From: Bacteroidales bacterium
Lineage (GTDB): Bacteria; Bacteroidota; Bacteroidia; Bacteroidales; WCHB1-69
DNA: 43,154 bases
NCBI GenBank assembly: GCA_012522535.1
Contig: JAAYKF010000082.1
Location: 1-43,154, forward strand
Direction of reading: 5' to 3'
The position numbers and the translations under genes were made by a program. This document shows, one piece after another, positions 1 to 7,926 of this stretch (position 1 is its first letter; every line of letters starts with the position of its first letter). Under the pieces are notes generated by a model. It searched no databases and was not told the origin of the DNA. It saw nothing but the letters and a program-made list of their open reading frames with translations.

Positions 1-10
1 ATTATTTTAA

Positions 11-18
11 TATATTTG
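11..18 (+). promoter_or_regulatory. Promoter-like -7 box at window edge
   Basis: TATATTTG matches the Bacteroidota -7 consensus TAnnTTTG. The -33 region lies outside the window, and no ORF follows. The only downstream structure is an imperfect hairpin at about 41-71 (AGAGAA-CCCATA pairing with TATGGG-TTCTCT across a bulge), so a short untranslated transcript is possible but unproven. Confidence 0.25.
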
Positions 19-123
19 CAAAAGGAAAAAAATCTGGAAAAGAGAATCCCATATTATTTTATGGGTTCTCTTTGAAAGAAATTATAAATTACATTTTTCC
101 CATACACACTTTTTTGAACACTA

Positions 124-418
124 CCCACAAAGGAGACACCAAGGCACAGAGGAAGCTTTCTTGGGAATTATACGAATTGTATGCAATACAATTCGTAAAC
201 ACATATAAGAAAAAAATATAATAGAACTTTTTTTATATTTTGACGTTTGTGTTCTATTATATTTTTCATTATATGTGCTATTTTGTCGAAGACAAAATAA
301 TTCTATATTGACAATATTGTTTTATACTATCTTTGGTGTTTTTTTGTCTCCTACAAAAAACATTATTTAGCATAGGCAAATCCTCCGTGTTCTTTGTGTG
401 TTCTCTGTGTCTCTGTGG
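124..418. repeat. Inverted-repeat-bounded non-coding element with nested hairpins
   Basis: No plausible gene lies in 1-563. The left end (about 124-153) is purine-rich and begins CCACAAAGGAGACACC. The right end (about 381-418), read on the minus strand, begins CCACAGAGACACAGAG and ends GGAGGA, so the two ends form a degenerate inverted pair. Between them are three hairpins: a perfect 12-bp stem at 171-182/186-197 (loop GCA); a stem at 200-227/251-277 whose core of 16 bp is perfect (212-227/251-266); and a 9-bp stem at 279-287/291-299 (loop GAA). This looks like a REP- or MITE-like palindromic element. Similar CACAGAG-type non-coding repeats are, from memory, widespread in environmental genomes. 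Confidence 0.5.
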
Positions 419-563
419 TTAAAAAGAGGTAGTTGATTTTTCAAGTTTCAAGATTTCCAAGTTTCTCCAATTTTTTCGTTTTCCCAAATCCCGCGGGGGA
501 GCTGAAAAAATAAAACTCAGAATTTACAATTCATAATTGTTCATTATTCAACATCTTGCACAT

Positions 564-598
564 AAAAAAAACCACCTTAATAAAGGCGGTCTTTTTTA
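564..598 (-). terminator. Rho-independent terminator of the thrS-rplT operon
   Basis: Read on the minus strand, GACCGCCTT pairs with AAGGTGGTT across a TATT loop and is followed by a run of eight T. It lies shortly after the rplT stop codon and closes the four-gene operon. Confidence 0.85.
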
Positions 599-621
599 TG
601 ATTTACAACAGTTGTTTTTAT

Positions 622-966
622 CTATTTCACTTGGTCCACAACGGCTTTGAAAGCCTCGGGATTGTTCATAGCTAAATCGGCTAAAACCTTACGGTTTAGT
701 CCAATTCCGCTTTTGTTTACCTTACCCATAAAAACTGAATAAGACATTCCGTACTCACGGGCTGCAGCGTTAATACGCATAATCCAGAGTGATCTGAAAT
801 TACGTTTCTTAACTCTACGGTCGCGATATGCATATTCTTGACCTTTTTCCCAAGTGTTTTTAGCTACCGTCCATACATTTTTACGACGGCCATAATAGCC
901 TTTTGTAAGTTTTAAAACTTTTTTTCTGCGAGCTCTCGAAGCCGCATGATTTACTGATCTTGGCAT
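622..966 (-). CDS. rplT: 50S ribosomal protein bL20
   Basis: A 114-residue protein matching bL20 over its full usual length, with the basic RNA-binding N-terminal extension ([15 protein letters not shown]) and the conserved [12 protein letters not shown] segment. It binds 23S rRNA early in large-subunit assembly. It is the last gene of thrS-infC-rpmI-rplT, the classical order. The gene has a GGAG at 975-978 on the minus strand, 8 nt before its ATG, which is unusual in this AT-rich, mostly Shine-Dalgarno-free genome. In other bacteria bL20 represses its own operon by binding the leader. The 89-nt gap between rpmI and rplT could hold such a site, but I cannot show one. Confidence 0.97.
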   Translation of the reverse strand: MPRSVNHAASRARRKKVLKLTKGYYGRRKNVWTVAKNTWEKGQEYAYRDRRVKKRNFRSLWIMRINAAAREYGMSYSVFMGKVNKSGIGLNRKVLADLAMNNPEAFKAVVDQVK

Positions 967-1055
967 AATTTAATCTCCATTTCTTTTTTTTACTTCAGCG
1001 TTCCACTAAAGGAAACTTAAAGAGCTGTAAGTAAGGGTTAATGACTCCATTTAAT

Positions 1056-1253
1056 TTATTTGCTATTAAGCATAATTCTGATATTCTTACTATCTGCTTT
1101 ATCTACAATAGCTGTATGACCTAAATTGCGTTTCTGCTTTTTAGTTTTTTTAGTCAAAATGTGGCTTTTGTAGGCATGTTTACGCTTAATTTTACCGGTT
1201 CCTGTAAACGAAAAACGTTTTTTCGCACTGGATTTGGTTTTTACTTTTGGCAT
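1056..1253 (-). CDS. rpmI: 50S ribosomal protein bL35
   Basis: A 65-residue, strongly basic protein with the bL35 signature: an [14 protein letters not shown] start, then the conserved [20 protein letters not shown] stretch. It is a small late-assembling protein of the large ribosomal subunit. It lies between infC (51-nt gap) and rplT (89-nt gap) in the standard operon. The bases before the ATG are AT-rich with no Shine-Dalgarno, in contrast to infC and rplT on either side. Confidence 0.96.
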   Translation of the reverse strand: MPKVKTKSSAKKRFSFTGTGKIKRKHAYKSHILTKKTKKQKRNLGHTAIVDKADSKNIRIMLNSK

Positions 1254-1304
1254 TTTGTCAAATTTTCTAAGTTAATAATTAGTTGAACTGTTATAAATCA
1301 ATAT

Positions 1305-1862
1305 CTATTTCTTTGAAGGCGAAAGTATCATAATCATACGTTTGCCTTCTAATTTGGGCATCTGTTCTGGTTTACCATATTCTATACAAGCCTCGGCAAA
1401 TCTTAATAATAAAATTTCACCTTGGTCTTTATATACAATTGTACGACCTCTAAAAAACACATCTACTTTAACTTTATTGCCATCTTTCAAAAAACCAATG
1501 GCATGATTTACCTTAAAATTAAAATCGTGCTCGTCAGTATTAGGTCCAAGACGAATCTCTTTAACCACAATTTTGGTTGCCTTAGATTTCATCTCTTTCT
1601 GTTTTTTCCTCTGCTCGTATAAAAACTTCTGATAATCAAGAATTTTACACACCGGCGGATTTGCATTGGGTGATATCTCAACCAAATCCAATTCCATTTG
1701 CTCAGCCATATCTAAGGCTTCGCGCAAATTCATAATACTTGGCTCTACATCGTCTCCTACCAAACGTATTACGGGTGTGGTAATAAACTCATTTATTCTA
1801 TGGGCTGCCTGATTTCTACTCTGAAAATTTCTATTGGAGCCCTGTCTTCTACTTTGTGCTAT
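1305..1862 (-). CDS. infC: Translation initiation factor IF-3, AUA start
   Basis: IF-3 binds the 30S subunit, blocks premature 50S joining and proofreads the start codon. The C-terminal domain is intact ([30 protein letters not shown]). Only a TTG at 1761-1763 is a conventional start, and it would cut off the conserved IF-3 segment [16 protein letters not shown]. That segment reads in frame upstream as far as a TAA at 1878-1880. No ATG, GTG or TTG exists in the extension. The best start is ATA at 1860-1862, preceded 6 nt away by GGAG (1869-1872), giving 185 residues. Many bacteria start infC with AUU, AUA or AUC so that IF-3 discriminates against its own mRNA. The AUA here fits that feedback loop. 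The gene lies 32 nt after thrS. Confidence 0.88.
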   Translation of the reverse strand: MAQSRRQGSNRNFQSRNQAAHRINEFITTPVIRLVGDDVEPSIMNLREALDMAEQMELDLVEISPNANPPVCKILDYQKFLYEQRKKQKEMKSKATKIVVKEIRLGPNTDEHDFNFKVNHAIGFLKDGNKVKVDVFFRGRTIVYKDQGEILLLRFAEACIEYGKPEQMPKLEGKRMIMILSPSKK

Positions 1863-1868
1863 AACTTT

Positions 1869-1872
1869 CTCC
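1869..1872 (-). promoter_or_regulatory. Shine-Dalgarno of infC that decides the AUA start
   Basis: On the minus strand an AAAGGAGAAAGTT stretch ends directly at ATA (1860-1862), with 6 nt between GGAG and the start codon. An in-frame TAA just upstream (1878-1880) leaves room for no other good start. Genes nearby mostly lack such a site, so its presence supports initiation here. Confidence 0.7.
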
Positions 1873-1894
1873 TTTCCTTAAATTAATACTATAT

Positions 1895-3832
1895 TTATTT
1901 CAAAATTGATTGTTTAATCTCTTCGTTTATCTTATTTACAAAATCCAAAATACTCATAACTCCCTGATCTCCTTCTCCGTGCTTACGAATCGAAACACTA
2001 TTATCCAACTCTTCCTTCTCTCCCACTATCAACATAAATGGAATCTTTTTCATTTCGGCATCTCTAATTTTTCTTCCAGTTTTTTCGCTTCTGTCGTCAA
2101 TATTAGCTCTGATATCAGCTTCTGCTAAGCTTGCCAGTACCTTTTCGGCATATGCCTGATACTTCTCACTTATGGGCAAAATTGTAACCTGATCTGGTGT
2201 TAACCATAACGGGAAATTCCCTGCTGTATGTTCCAAAAGAACAGCCACAAATCTCTCCATGGAGCCAAAAGGAGCACGATGAATCATAATGGGACGGTGT
2301 TTCTGATTGTCGGCACCAACATATTCCAGTTCAAAACGTTCGGGCAAATTATAGTCCACCTGAATTGTTCCCAACTGCCATTTGCGACCCAAAGCATCTT
2401 TTACCATAAAGTCCATTTTTGGACCATAAAAAGCTGCTTCGCCCTTCTCTATCACATAATCTAAACCCTTTTCTTTGGCTGCCTGAAGAATGGCACTCTC
2501 CGATTTCTCCCAGTTATCGTCAGAACCAATGTACTTCTCCTTGTCATTGGCATCTCTTAAAGATATTTGGGTCGTAAAATCCTTAAACTCAAGGGTTTTG
2601 AAAATATAAAGTACAATATCTATAACCTTTTTAAACTCTTCTAGAAGCTGGTCGGGTGTACAGAATATATGTGCGTCATCTTGCGTAAAACCTCTAACAC
2701 GGGTCAAGCCGTGCAACTCGCCACTTTGCTCATAGCGATAAACTGTTCCAAATTCGGCCAAACGCAAAGGCAAATCGCGATATGAACGAGGTTTGGAAGA
2801 ATAAACTTCGCAATGATGGGGGCAGTTCATAGGTTTCAAGATAAACTCTTCACCTTCAACGGGTGTTTTAATGGGGTTGAAAGAATCTTTTCCATACTTT
2901 TGGTAATGACCTGATGTTTTATAAAGTTCAACATTTCCAATATGAGGACAAATTACTTGCTCATATCCATACTCTTTTTGAACTTTTTTCAAGAAGTTTT
3001 CCAATCTTTCTCTCAGCTCAGCTCCTTTGGGCAACCAAATTGGTAAGCCCGACCCCACCCTTTGTGAGAATGTGAAAAGCTCCAACTCTCTTCCTAATTT
3101 TCGGTGATCGCGTTTTTTAGCCTCTTCAAGCATCTCCAAATATTCATCGAGTTCTTTCTTCTTTGGGAAAGTAATTCCATAAATTCTTGTGAGCTGTTTG
3201 CGATTTTCGTCACCACGCCAGTATGCTCCTGCAATGGATAAAAGTTTTATTGCTTTTATAAATGATGTATCGGGCAAATGTGGACCTCGGCAAAGGTCAA
3301 CAAAATCACCACTCTGATAGAACGAAATTGTACCATCTTCCAACTCATTTATAAGCTCGATTTTATACTCATCATCTTTCTTTGTAAAATAGTCTAAAGC
3401 CTCTGCTTTAGACACTTCACGATATTCAAATCCATGTTTTTGAGACACTAAGTCTCGCATTTTTTTTTCAATGCCTTCAAGTTCATCTTCGGTTAGCGTA
3501 TGATCGCCAAAATCAACATCATAATAGAAGCCATTTTCAATATCGGGTCCAATTCCAAACTTAACTCCCGGGTATAACTCTTCAATGGCTGCCGCCATAA
3601 TATGTGCCGACGAGTGCCACATTGTAGCCTTACCCTCTGGGTCGTTCCAAGTGAAAATCTTTATTTCAGAGTCGGCATTAATAGGTTTTAGCAAATCCTG
3701 AACAACTCCATTTACACTGATAGCCAGCGAATTACGAGCCAAACCAGGACTGATAGACATGGCAACATCGTAGCCACTCACTCCGTTTTCAAATTGTTTT
3801 GTAGAATTATCTGGTAATGTTATTGTTATCAT
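1895..3832 (-). CDS. thrS: Threonyl-tRNA synthetase
   Basis: A class II synthetase of 645 residues, the full bacterial length. Visible parts, in order: N-terminal TGS domain (about 1-60), the editing domain with its [10 protein letters not shown] zinc/hydrolysis motif near residues 73-82, the catalytic core with [12 protein letters not shown] (Cys337, the expected zinc ligand), [21 protein letters not shown] as motif 2, and a C-terminal anticodon-binding domain. It charges tRNA-Thr and clears mis-made Ser-tRNA-Thr. It is the first gene of the thrS-infC-rpmI-rplT operon; a -7 box lies about 29 nt upstream of the ATG. Confidence 0.98.
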   Translation of the reverse strand: MITITLPDNSTKQFENGVSGYDVAMSISPGLARNSLAISVNGVVQDLLKPINADSEIKIFTWNDPEGKATMWHSSAHIMAAAIEELYPGVKFGIGPDIENGFYYDVDFGDHTLTEDELEGIEKKMRDLVSQKHGFEYREVSKAEALDYFTKKDDEYKIELINELEDGTISFYQSGDFVDLCRGPHLPDTSFIKAIKLLSIAGAYWRGDENRKQLTRIYGITFPKKKELDEYLEMLEEAKKRDHRKLGRELELFTFSQRVGSGLPIWLPKGAELRERLENFLKKVQKEYGYEQVICPHIGNVELYKTSGHYQKYGKDSFNPIKTPVEGEEFILKPMNCPHHCEVYSSKPRSYRDLPLRLAEFGTVYRYEQSGELHGLTRVRGFTQDDAHIFCTPDQLLEEFKKVIDIVLYIFKTLEFKDFTTQISLRDANDKEKYIGSDDNWEKSESAILQAAKEKGLDYVIEKGEAAFYGPKMDFMVKDALGRKWQLGTIQVDYNLPERFELEYVGADNQKHRPIMIHRAPFGSMERFVAVLLEHTAGNFPLWLTPDQVTILPISEKYQAYAEKVLASLAEADIRANIDDRSEKTGRKIRDAEMKKIPFMLIVGEKEELDNSVSIRKHGEGDQGVMSILDFVNKINEEIKQSILK

Positions 3833-3860
3833 TAAATTATATGCTTTTTAAAAAGAACTG

Positions 3861-3868
3861 CAAAATTA
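3861..3868 (-). promoter_or_regulatory. Promoter -7 box for thrS operon
   Basis: The minus strand reads TAATTTTG, an exact match to TAnnTTTG, placing transcription start near 3854 and leaving a leader of about 20 nt before the thrS ATG. No clear TTG -33 element is seen at the expected distance. Confidence 0.55.
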
Positions 3869-3971
3869 CGAAATTTATTTGGTTTTTAAAAATTATATAG
3901 CACTAATTTTCAACTTACCTTACATTATTTACATATAAGTGAGGGCAAAAATGAAAAAAAAGATAAAATAT

Positions 3972-4002
3972 TTTGGATTATTGGAAAATAATCGTAATTT
4001 TG
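3972..4002 (+). promoter_or_regulatory. Promoter for rpsT
   Basis: TTTG at 3972-3975 and TAATTTTG at 3995-4002 are separated by 19 nt, a full match to the Bacteroidota -33/-7 arrangement. The leader to the rpsT ATG would be about 47 nt. Confidence 0.75.
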
Positions 4003-4055
4003 CACTCCCAAAACGGAAAAAGATTATAGTATTAAAGTAAAAATAAATTTTTAAA

Positions 4056-4307
4056 ATGGCTAATCACAAATCAGCAATACGCAGAATTAGAAGCAACGGA
4101 AAAAAACGCATAGAGAATCGTTATCACGCAAAAACTATGAGAAATGCTCTCAAAAAAGCACGCATGATTGAAAACAAAGAAGAAGCTATGGCACAACTTC
4201 CACACATTAGCTCACTAATTGATAAGCTTGCAAAAAGAGGTGTTATTCATAAAAATAAAGCTGCAAACCTTAAATCAGGTTTGATGAAAAAAATTAACGC
4301 TTTATAA
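4056..4307 (+). CDS. rpsT: 30S ribosomal protein bS20
   Basis: An 83-residue basic helical protein with the bS20 start MANHKSAIRRIRSN and the conserved C-terminal segment KGVIHKNKAANLKS-like (here RGVIHKNKAANLKSG). It binds 16S rRNA at the base of the small subunit. It is a single-gene unit with its own promoter at 3972-4002 and terminator at 4335-4366, divergent from the thrS operon. In enterobacteria S20 represses its own translation. Nothing in the leader lets me judge that here. Confidence 0.97.
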   Translation: MANHKSAIRRIRSNGKKRIENRYHAKTMRNALKKARMIENKEEAMAQLPHISSLIDKLAKRGVIHKNKAANLKSGLMKKINAL

Positions 4308-4334
4308 AACACCCCAAACTTAGAAATATTACTC

Positions 4335-4366
4335 AGCCTTTCTGTAACATTATAGAAAGGCTTTTT
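4335..4366 (+). terminator. Rho-independent terminator of rpsT
   Basis: AGCCTTTCT pairs with AGAAAGGCT (4354-4362) across a 10-nt loop and is followed by TTTTT. Confidence 0.85.
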
Positions 4367-4471
4367 CGCATATACATACTAAAAATCATAAAACAAATAT
4401 AGATGTTATAAATCTTAAATTTTTAGATTTAAAAAATAATATTTTGTAATTTAGCAGAAAAAATATAAGAG

Positions 4472-6469
4472 ATGAAAAGTTTTAGAGATGAAATTTTGGA
4501 AGGCATACCCTGTGAATTACCACCAGCAATGCCCTATGATCCCAACGTAAATCACGCTCCCAAAAGAAAAGAGATTCTTAGCAGTGATGAAAAAAAATTG
4601 GCTCTGAAAAATGCTTTACGCTATTTCGACCCAAAACATCACGAAATCTTAGCAAAAGAATTTAATGAGGAGTTAAATACATATGGTAGAATTTATATGT
4701 ACCGCTTTATGCCAAAACATAAAATTTATGCCAGACCCATAGAGGAATATCCAGCAAAATCAAAACAAGCTGCATCAATAATGTTGATGATTCAAAACAA
4801 CCTCGACCATGCCGTGGCACAGCACCCACACGAACTAATTACCTATGGTGGAAATGGTGCTGTTTTTCAAAACTGGGCACAATATCGATTGGCAATGAAA
4901 TATCTTGCCGAAATGACAGATGAGCAAACTTTAGTGATGTATTCTGGACACCCTATGGGGCTGTTTCCTTCGCATAAAGATGCTCCAAGAGTGGTTGTTA
5001 CCAACGGAATGATGATACCAAACTACTCTAAACCAGACCATTGGGAAAAATTCAATGCACTGGGAGTTACACAATATGGACAAATGACAGCCGGCTCGTA
5101 TATGTACATCGGACCCCAAGGAATTGTCCACGGAACAACAATTACAGTGCTCAATGCTGGCAGAATGATCGACGACAAAGGTTTGGCCGGAAAATTATTT
5201 ATCACAGCAGGATTAGGCGGAATGTCGGGAGCACAACCAAAAGCTGGGAATATAGCTGGTTGCGTTTCTATTACTGCCGAAATTAATCCAAAAGCTACAA
5301 AAACACGTCATTCGCAAAACTGGGTTGACGAAGTTTATGACGACTTAGACAAGCTATTTGAAAGAGTTGGAAATGCCCGAAAAAATAAGGAAGTTGTATC
5401 TTTTGCCTATCAAGGAAACATTGTTGACCTTTGGGAATATGTGGCCGAAAACAATATAAAAGTAGAACTTGGCTCCGACCAAACTTCACTTCACAATCCG
5501 TGGGCTGGTGGCTACTATCCCGTGGGAGTCTCTTTGGAAGAATCCAACAGAATGATGGCCGAAGAACCTGAAAAATTTAAAGATAAAGTTCAAGAAAGCC
5601 TTCGTCGCCACGTTGCAGCCATAAACAAAATGACCGAAAAAGGAATGTATTTCTTCGATTATGGAAATGCCTTTTTATTGGAATCAAGCCGTGCTGGAGC
5701 CGATATTCTGAAAGCAGACGGAAGCTTTAAATATCCATCTTATGTTCAAGACATCATGGGTCCAATGTGCTTCGACTATGGCTTCGGTCCCTTCCGCTGG
5801 GTTTGCACCTCTGGCAGTGCCAACGACTTAGACACCACCGACAAAATCGCCATGGAGGTTTTAGAAGAGATGGCAAAATCGTCGCCAAAGGAGATTCAGC
5901 AACAAATGCACGATAATATTCAATGGATAAAAGGTGCCAAAGAAAACAAATTGGTTGTTGGTTCGCAAGCTCGAATACTATATGCTGATGCCGAAGGCAG
6001 AACAAAAATTGCCGAAGCCTTCAACAAAGCCATTAAATCTGGAAAAATTTCAGCTCCCATTGTCTTAGGACGCGACCACCACGACGTTTCGGGTACCGAC
6101 TCCCCTTTCCGCGAAACATCAAATATTTACGACGGTTCAGCCTTCACTGCCGACATGGCAATACAAAATGTAATTGGCGACTCCTTCCGTGGAGCCACTT
6201 GGGTATCAATTCATAACGGCGGTGGCGTTGGCTGGGGCGAAGTTATTAATGGAGGATTTGGAATGGTATTAGACGGAACTGAAGATGCCGACAGAAGATT
6301 GAAATCAATGCTGTTCTGGGACGTAAATAACGGAATCTCTAGACGTAGCTGGGCGAAAAACGAAGGTGCAGTATTTGCCATTAAACGTGCAATGGAAAAT
6401 GAACCCAAACTGAAAGTTACTTTACCAAATTTTGCCGATGACAAACTAATCGACAGCATAGTTAACTAA
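4472..6469 (+). CDS. hutU: Urocanate hydratase
   Basis: Converts urocanate to 4-imidazolone-5-propionate, the second step of histidine degradation, using tightly bound NAD+ as an electrophile. The 665 residues match the long form of the family. The NAD-binding region is visible as TAGLGGMSGAQPKAGNIAGC (about residues 247-266), and the active-site half has FDYGFGPFRWVCTSG and GRDHHDVSGTDSPFRET. The gene stands alone between the rpsT and hutU terminators, about 6.7 kb from hutH, so the pathway is not one operon here. A near-match -7 box (TAATTTAG, 4447-4454) lies just upstream. hutI and the formiminoglutamate step are not in the window. Confidence 0.96.
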   Translation: MKSFRDEILEGIPCELPPAMPYDPNVNHAPKRKEILSSDEKKLALKNALRYFDPKHHEILAKEFNEELNTYGRIYMYRFMPKHKIYARPIEEYPAKSKQAASIMLMIQNNLDHAVAQHPHELITYGGNGAVFQNWAQYRLAMKYLAEMTDEQTLVMYSGHPMGLFPSHKDAPRVVVTNGMMIPNYSKPDHWEKFNALGVTQYGQMTAGSYMYIGPQGIVHGTTITVLNAGRMIDDKGLAGKLFITAGLGGMSGAQPKAGNIAGCVSITAEINPKATKTRHSQNWVDEVYDDLDKLFERVGNARKNKEVVSFAYQGNIVDLWEYVAENNIKVELGSDQTSLHNPWAGGYYPVGVSLEESNRMMAEEPEKFKDKVQESLRRHVAAINKMTEKGMYFFDYGNAFLLESSRAGADILKADGSFKYPSYVQDIMGPMCFDYGFGPFRWVCTSGSANDLDTTDKIAMEVLEEMAKSSPKEIQQQMHDNIQWIKGAKENKLVVGSQARILYADAEGRTKIAEAFNKAIKSGKISAPIVLGRDHHDVSGTDSPFRETSNIYDGSAFTADMAIQNVIGDSFRGATWVSIHNGGGVGWGEVINGGFGMVLDGTEDADRRLKSMLFWDVNNGISRRSWAKNEGAVFAIKRAMENEPKLKVTLPNFADDKLIDSIVN

Positions 6470-6473
6470 AATA

Positions 6474-6501
6474 AAAAAACCTGCTTTGAGCAGGTTTTTT
6501 T
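6474..6501. terminator. Bidirectional terminator between hutU and the OsmC gene
   Basis: AAAAAACCTGCT, a TTG loop and AGCAGGTTTTTTT form a stem with A-runs and T-runs on both sides. It can serve hutU (plus) and the convergent OsmC-family gene (minus). Confidence 0.88.
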
Positions 6502-6526
6502 ATTTTCTAATTCAACTCAACAATAT

Positions 6527-6919
6527 TTACTCTACAATAGAAGTAATTGTTTCAATTGTTGGAGGATTTTCAAGATGTTTCTTCACAGCACAAAGCGATG
6601 CTGAAGAGATTACAGCTGCTCTATATTTTTCTGGAAAATCTGCTGGAAGCTGAATATCCAATTTCATTCCTCTAATTAAACCTTTCTCTTTGTCATAATC
6701 TGTTACAGATTGCTCAATCTGAATTCCATCAGTGGGAATACCTCTTCTGTCGCAAAACGATTTTACATAAATTCCAGCACAGGTGCCAATTGATGCTAAA
6801 AACAAATCGAATGGTGCTGGGGCACTACCATCACCCATTGGTGCTGGCTGATCTGTTGTGATTGTCATACCTTTGTACGACGCAATAACTTTTGCTTTCT
6901 CCTCGAATTTTACTATCAT
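6527..6919 (-). CDS. OsmC/Ohr-family protein
   Basis: A 130-residue protein of the OsmC fold, with the two conserved cysteines seen as GTCAGIYV (Cys47) and SLCAVKKH (Cys110). Family members (OsmC, Ohr, YhfA) reduce organic hydroperoxides or bind small ligands in the cytoplasm. The spacing and short length resemble the YhfA-like branch, so the substrate is uncertain. I chose the ATG at 6917-6919 because the 14 extra residues from an upstream ATG (6961) are not OsmC-like and are AT-rich. The gene is convergent with hutU and shares its terminator. Confidence 0.87.
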   Translation of the reverse strand: MIVKFEEKAKVIASYKGMTITTDQPAPMGDGSAPAPFDLFLASIGTCAGIYVKSFCDRRGIPTDGIQIEQSVTDYDKEKGLIRGMKLDIQLPADFPEKYRAAVISSASLCAVKKHLENPPTIETITSIVE

Positions 6920-7043
6920 ACTCAATAGATTTATATATTTGTATTTGTTAATTGCTCGCATTTAAAACGATTAAGTATCCAATTTGTTCAAGTTGAGTTT
7001 CTAAACAAAAAAGTAGATTGAAAAAGAATTATTGAAAAAGAGC

Positions 7044-7073
7044 TTGACTATTTAGAAATAGAGTTTATATTTG
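7044..7073 (+). promoter_or_regulatory. Promoter for the PorV/PorQ-like gene pair
   Basis: TTG at 7044-7046 (within CTTGAC) and TATATTTG at 7066-7073 are separated by 19 nt, an exact -33/-7 arrangement. Transcription would start near 7080, about 22 nt before the ATG at 7102. Confidence 0.78.
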
Positions 7074-7101
7074 TACTTTAGTGGACTGAAAACCGACAAT
7101 T

Positions 7102-7926
7102 ATGAGAAAGCTTTTTACACTTTTATTCACAATAATTATATTTCAACAATTTAGCTTAGCTTCGTTCGACCCTACTGCTCGTGGCGGACGCTCAGCTGGA
7201 ATGGGAGGAACATCTGTTAGTCAAACAAATTTCTGGAGTGTTTTCAACAACCCTGCCGCGATCTCCTTTAACAGAGACATATCAGCAGGACTTTTTGTGG
7301 AAAATAGATTTTTGATGAAAGAACTGAACTTCAGAGGTTTGGGAGTAATCTTACCAATTGCCAGCAATGATGCCTTTGGACTGCAAGTGGAGCAATTTGG
7401 ACACTCACAATATTTAGAATCTAAAGTTGGACTGTCGTACTCCAAAAAGTTTGCCGATAGATTTGCCTTCGGGCTTCAGTTTGACTACCTCAACACCAAT
7501 ATTGGAGAAGGTTTGGGTACTGGACACAATTTCACCTTCGATTTGGGAATATACTCAAAGTTGAGCGAAAAAATCTCCATGGGCTTCACAGCTTTCAACC
7601 CCATTAGAAGCAAACTAACATCATACAACGACATAGACGAGTATATTCCTATTGTCTTCAAATTGGGAGCTCACTACAAGTTCTCGGACGTGATGCTCTT
7701 TGCCGCCGAAGTGGAAAAAGATATTGCCAACAAAGCCGTTCTTAGATTTGGTGCCGATTATAAAATTAGTGAAATAATTTATGCACGTGCTGGAATAAGC
7801 ACAGGCGTTGTCTCATATAGCTTTGGCGTGGGAGTTTTCTACAACAGCTTCTGCTTCGATTTGGCTACCGCAGTACACCAAATTTTAGGACCAAGTCCAC
7901 AAATATCATTACATTATACCTTCTAA
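7102..7926 (+). CDS. PorV/PorQ-family outer-membrane beta-barrel protein
   Basis: A 274-residue protein with a signal peptide (residues 1 to about 20, ending SLA), then a FadL-like barrel rich in alternating aromatic strands and ending in the terminal-strand pattern SLHYTF. The early motif ARGGRSAGMGGTSVSQTNFW is typical of PorV/PorQ-type proteins. In the T9SS, PorV shuttles cargo at the outer membrane, while other relatives have no known role. The stop codon is followed immediately, with no spacer, by the ATG of the helix-hairpin-helix protein, so the two are surely co-transcribed. I cannot tell whether this is a true T9SS component or a paralogue dedicated to its neighbour. Confidence 0.8.
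   Translation: MRKLFTLLFTIIIFQQFSLASFDPTARGGRSAGMGGTSVSQTNFWSVFNNPAAISFNRDISAGLFVENRFLMKELNFRGLGVILPIASNDAFGLQVEQFGHSQYLESKVGLSYSKKFADRFAFGLQFDYLNTNIGEGLGTGHNFTFDLGIYSKLSEKISMGFTAFNPIRSKLTSYNDIDEYIPIVFKLGAHYKFSDVMLFAAEVEKDIANKAVLRFGADYKISEIIYARAGISTGVVSYSFGVGVFYNSFCFDLATAVHQILGPSPQISLHYTF

Noticed and set aside
171-299. A tRNA or structured RNA gene from the nested hairpins
   Set aside because: No cloverleaf, TTCGA-type loop or CCA end fits. The arms are AT-rich and look like palindromic repeats.
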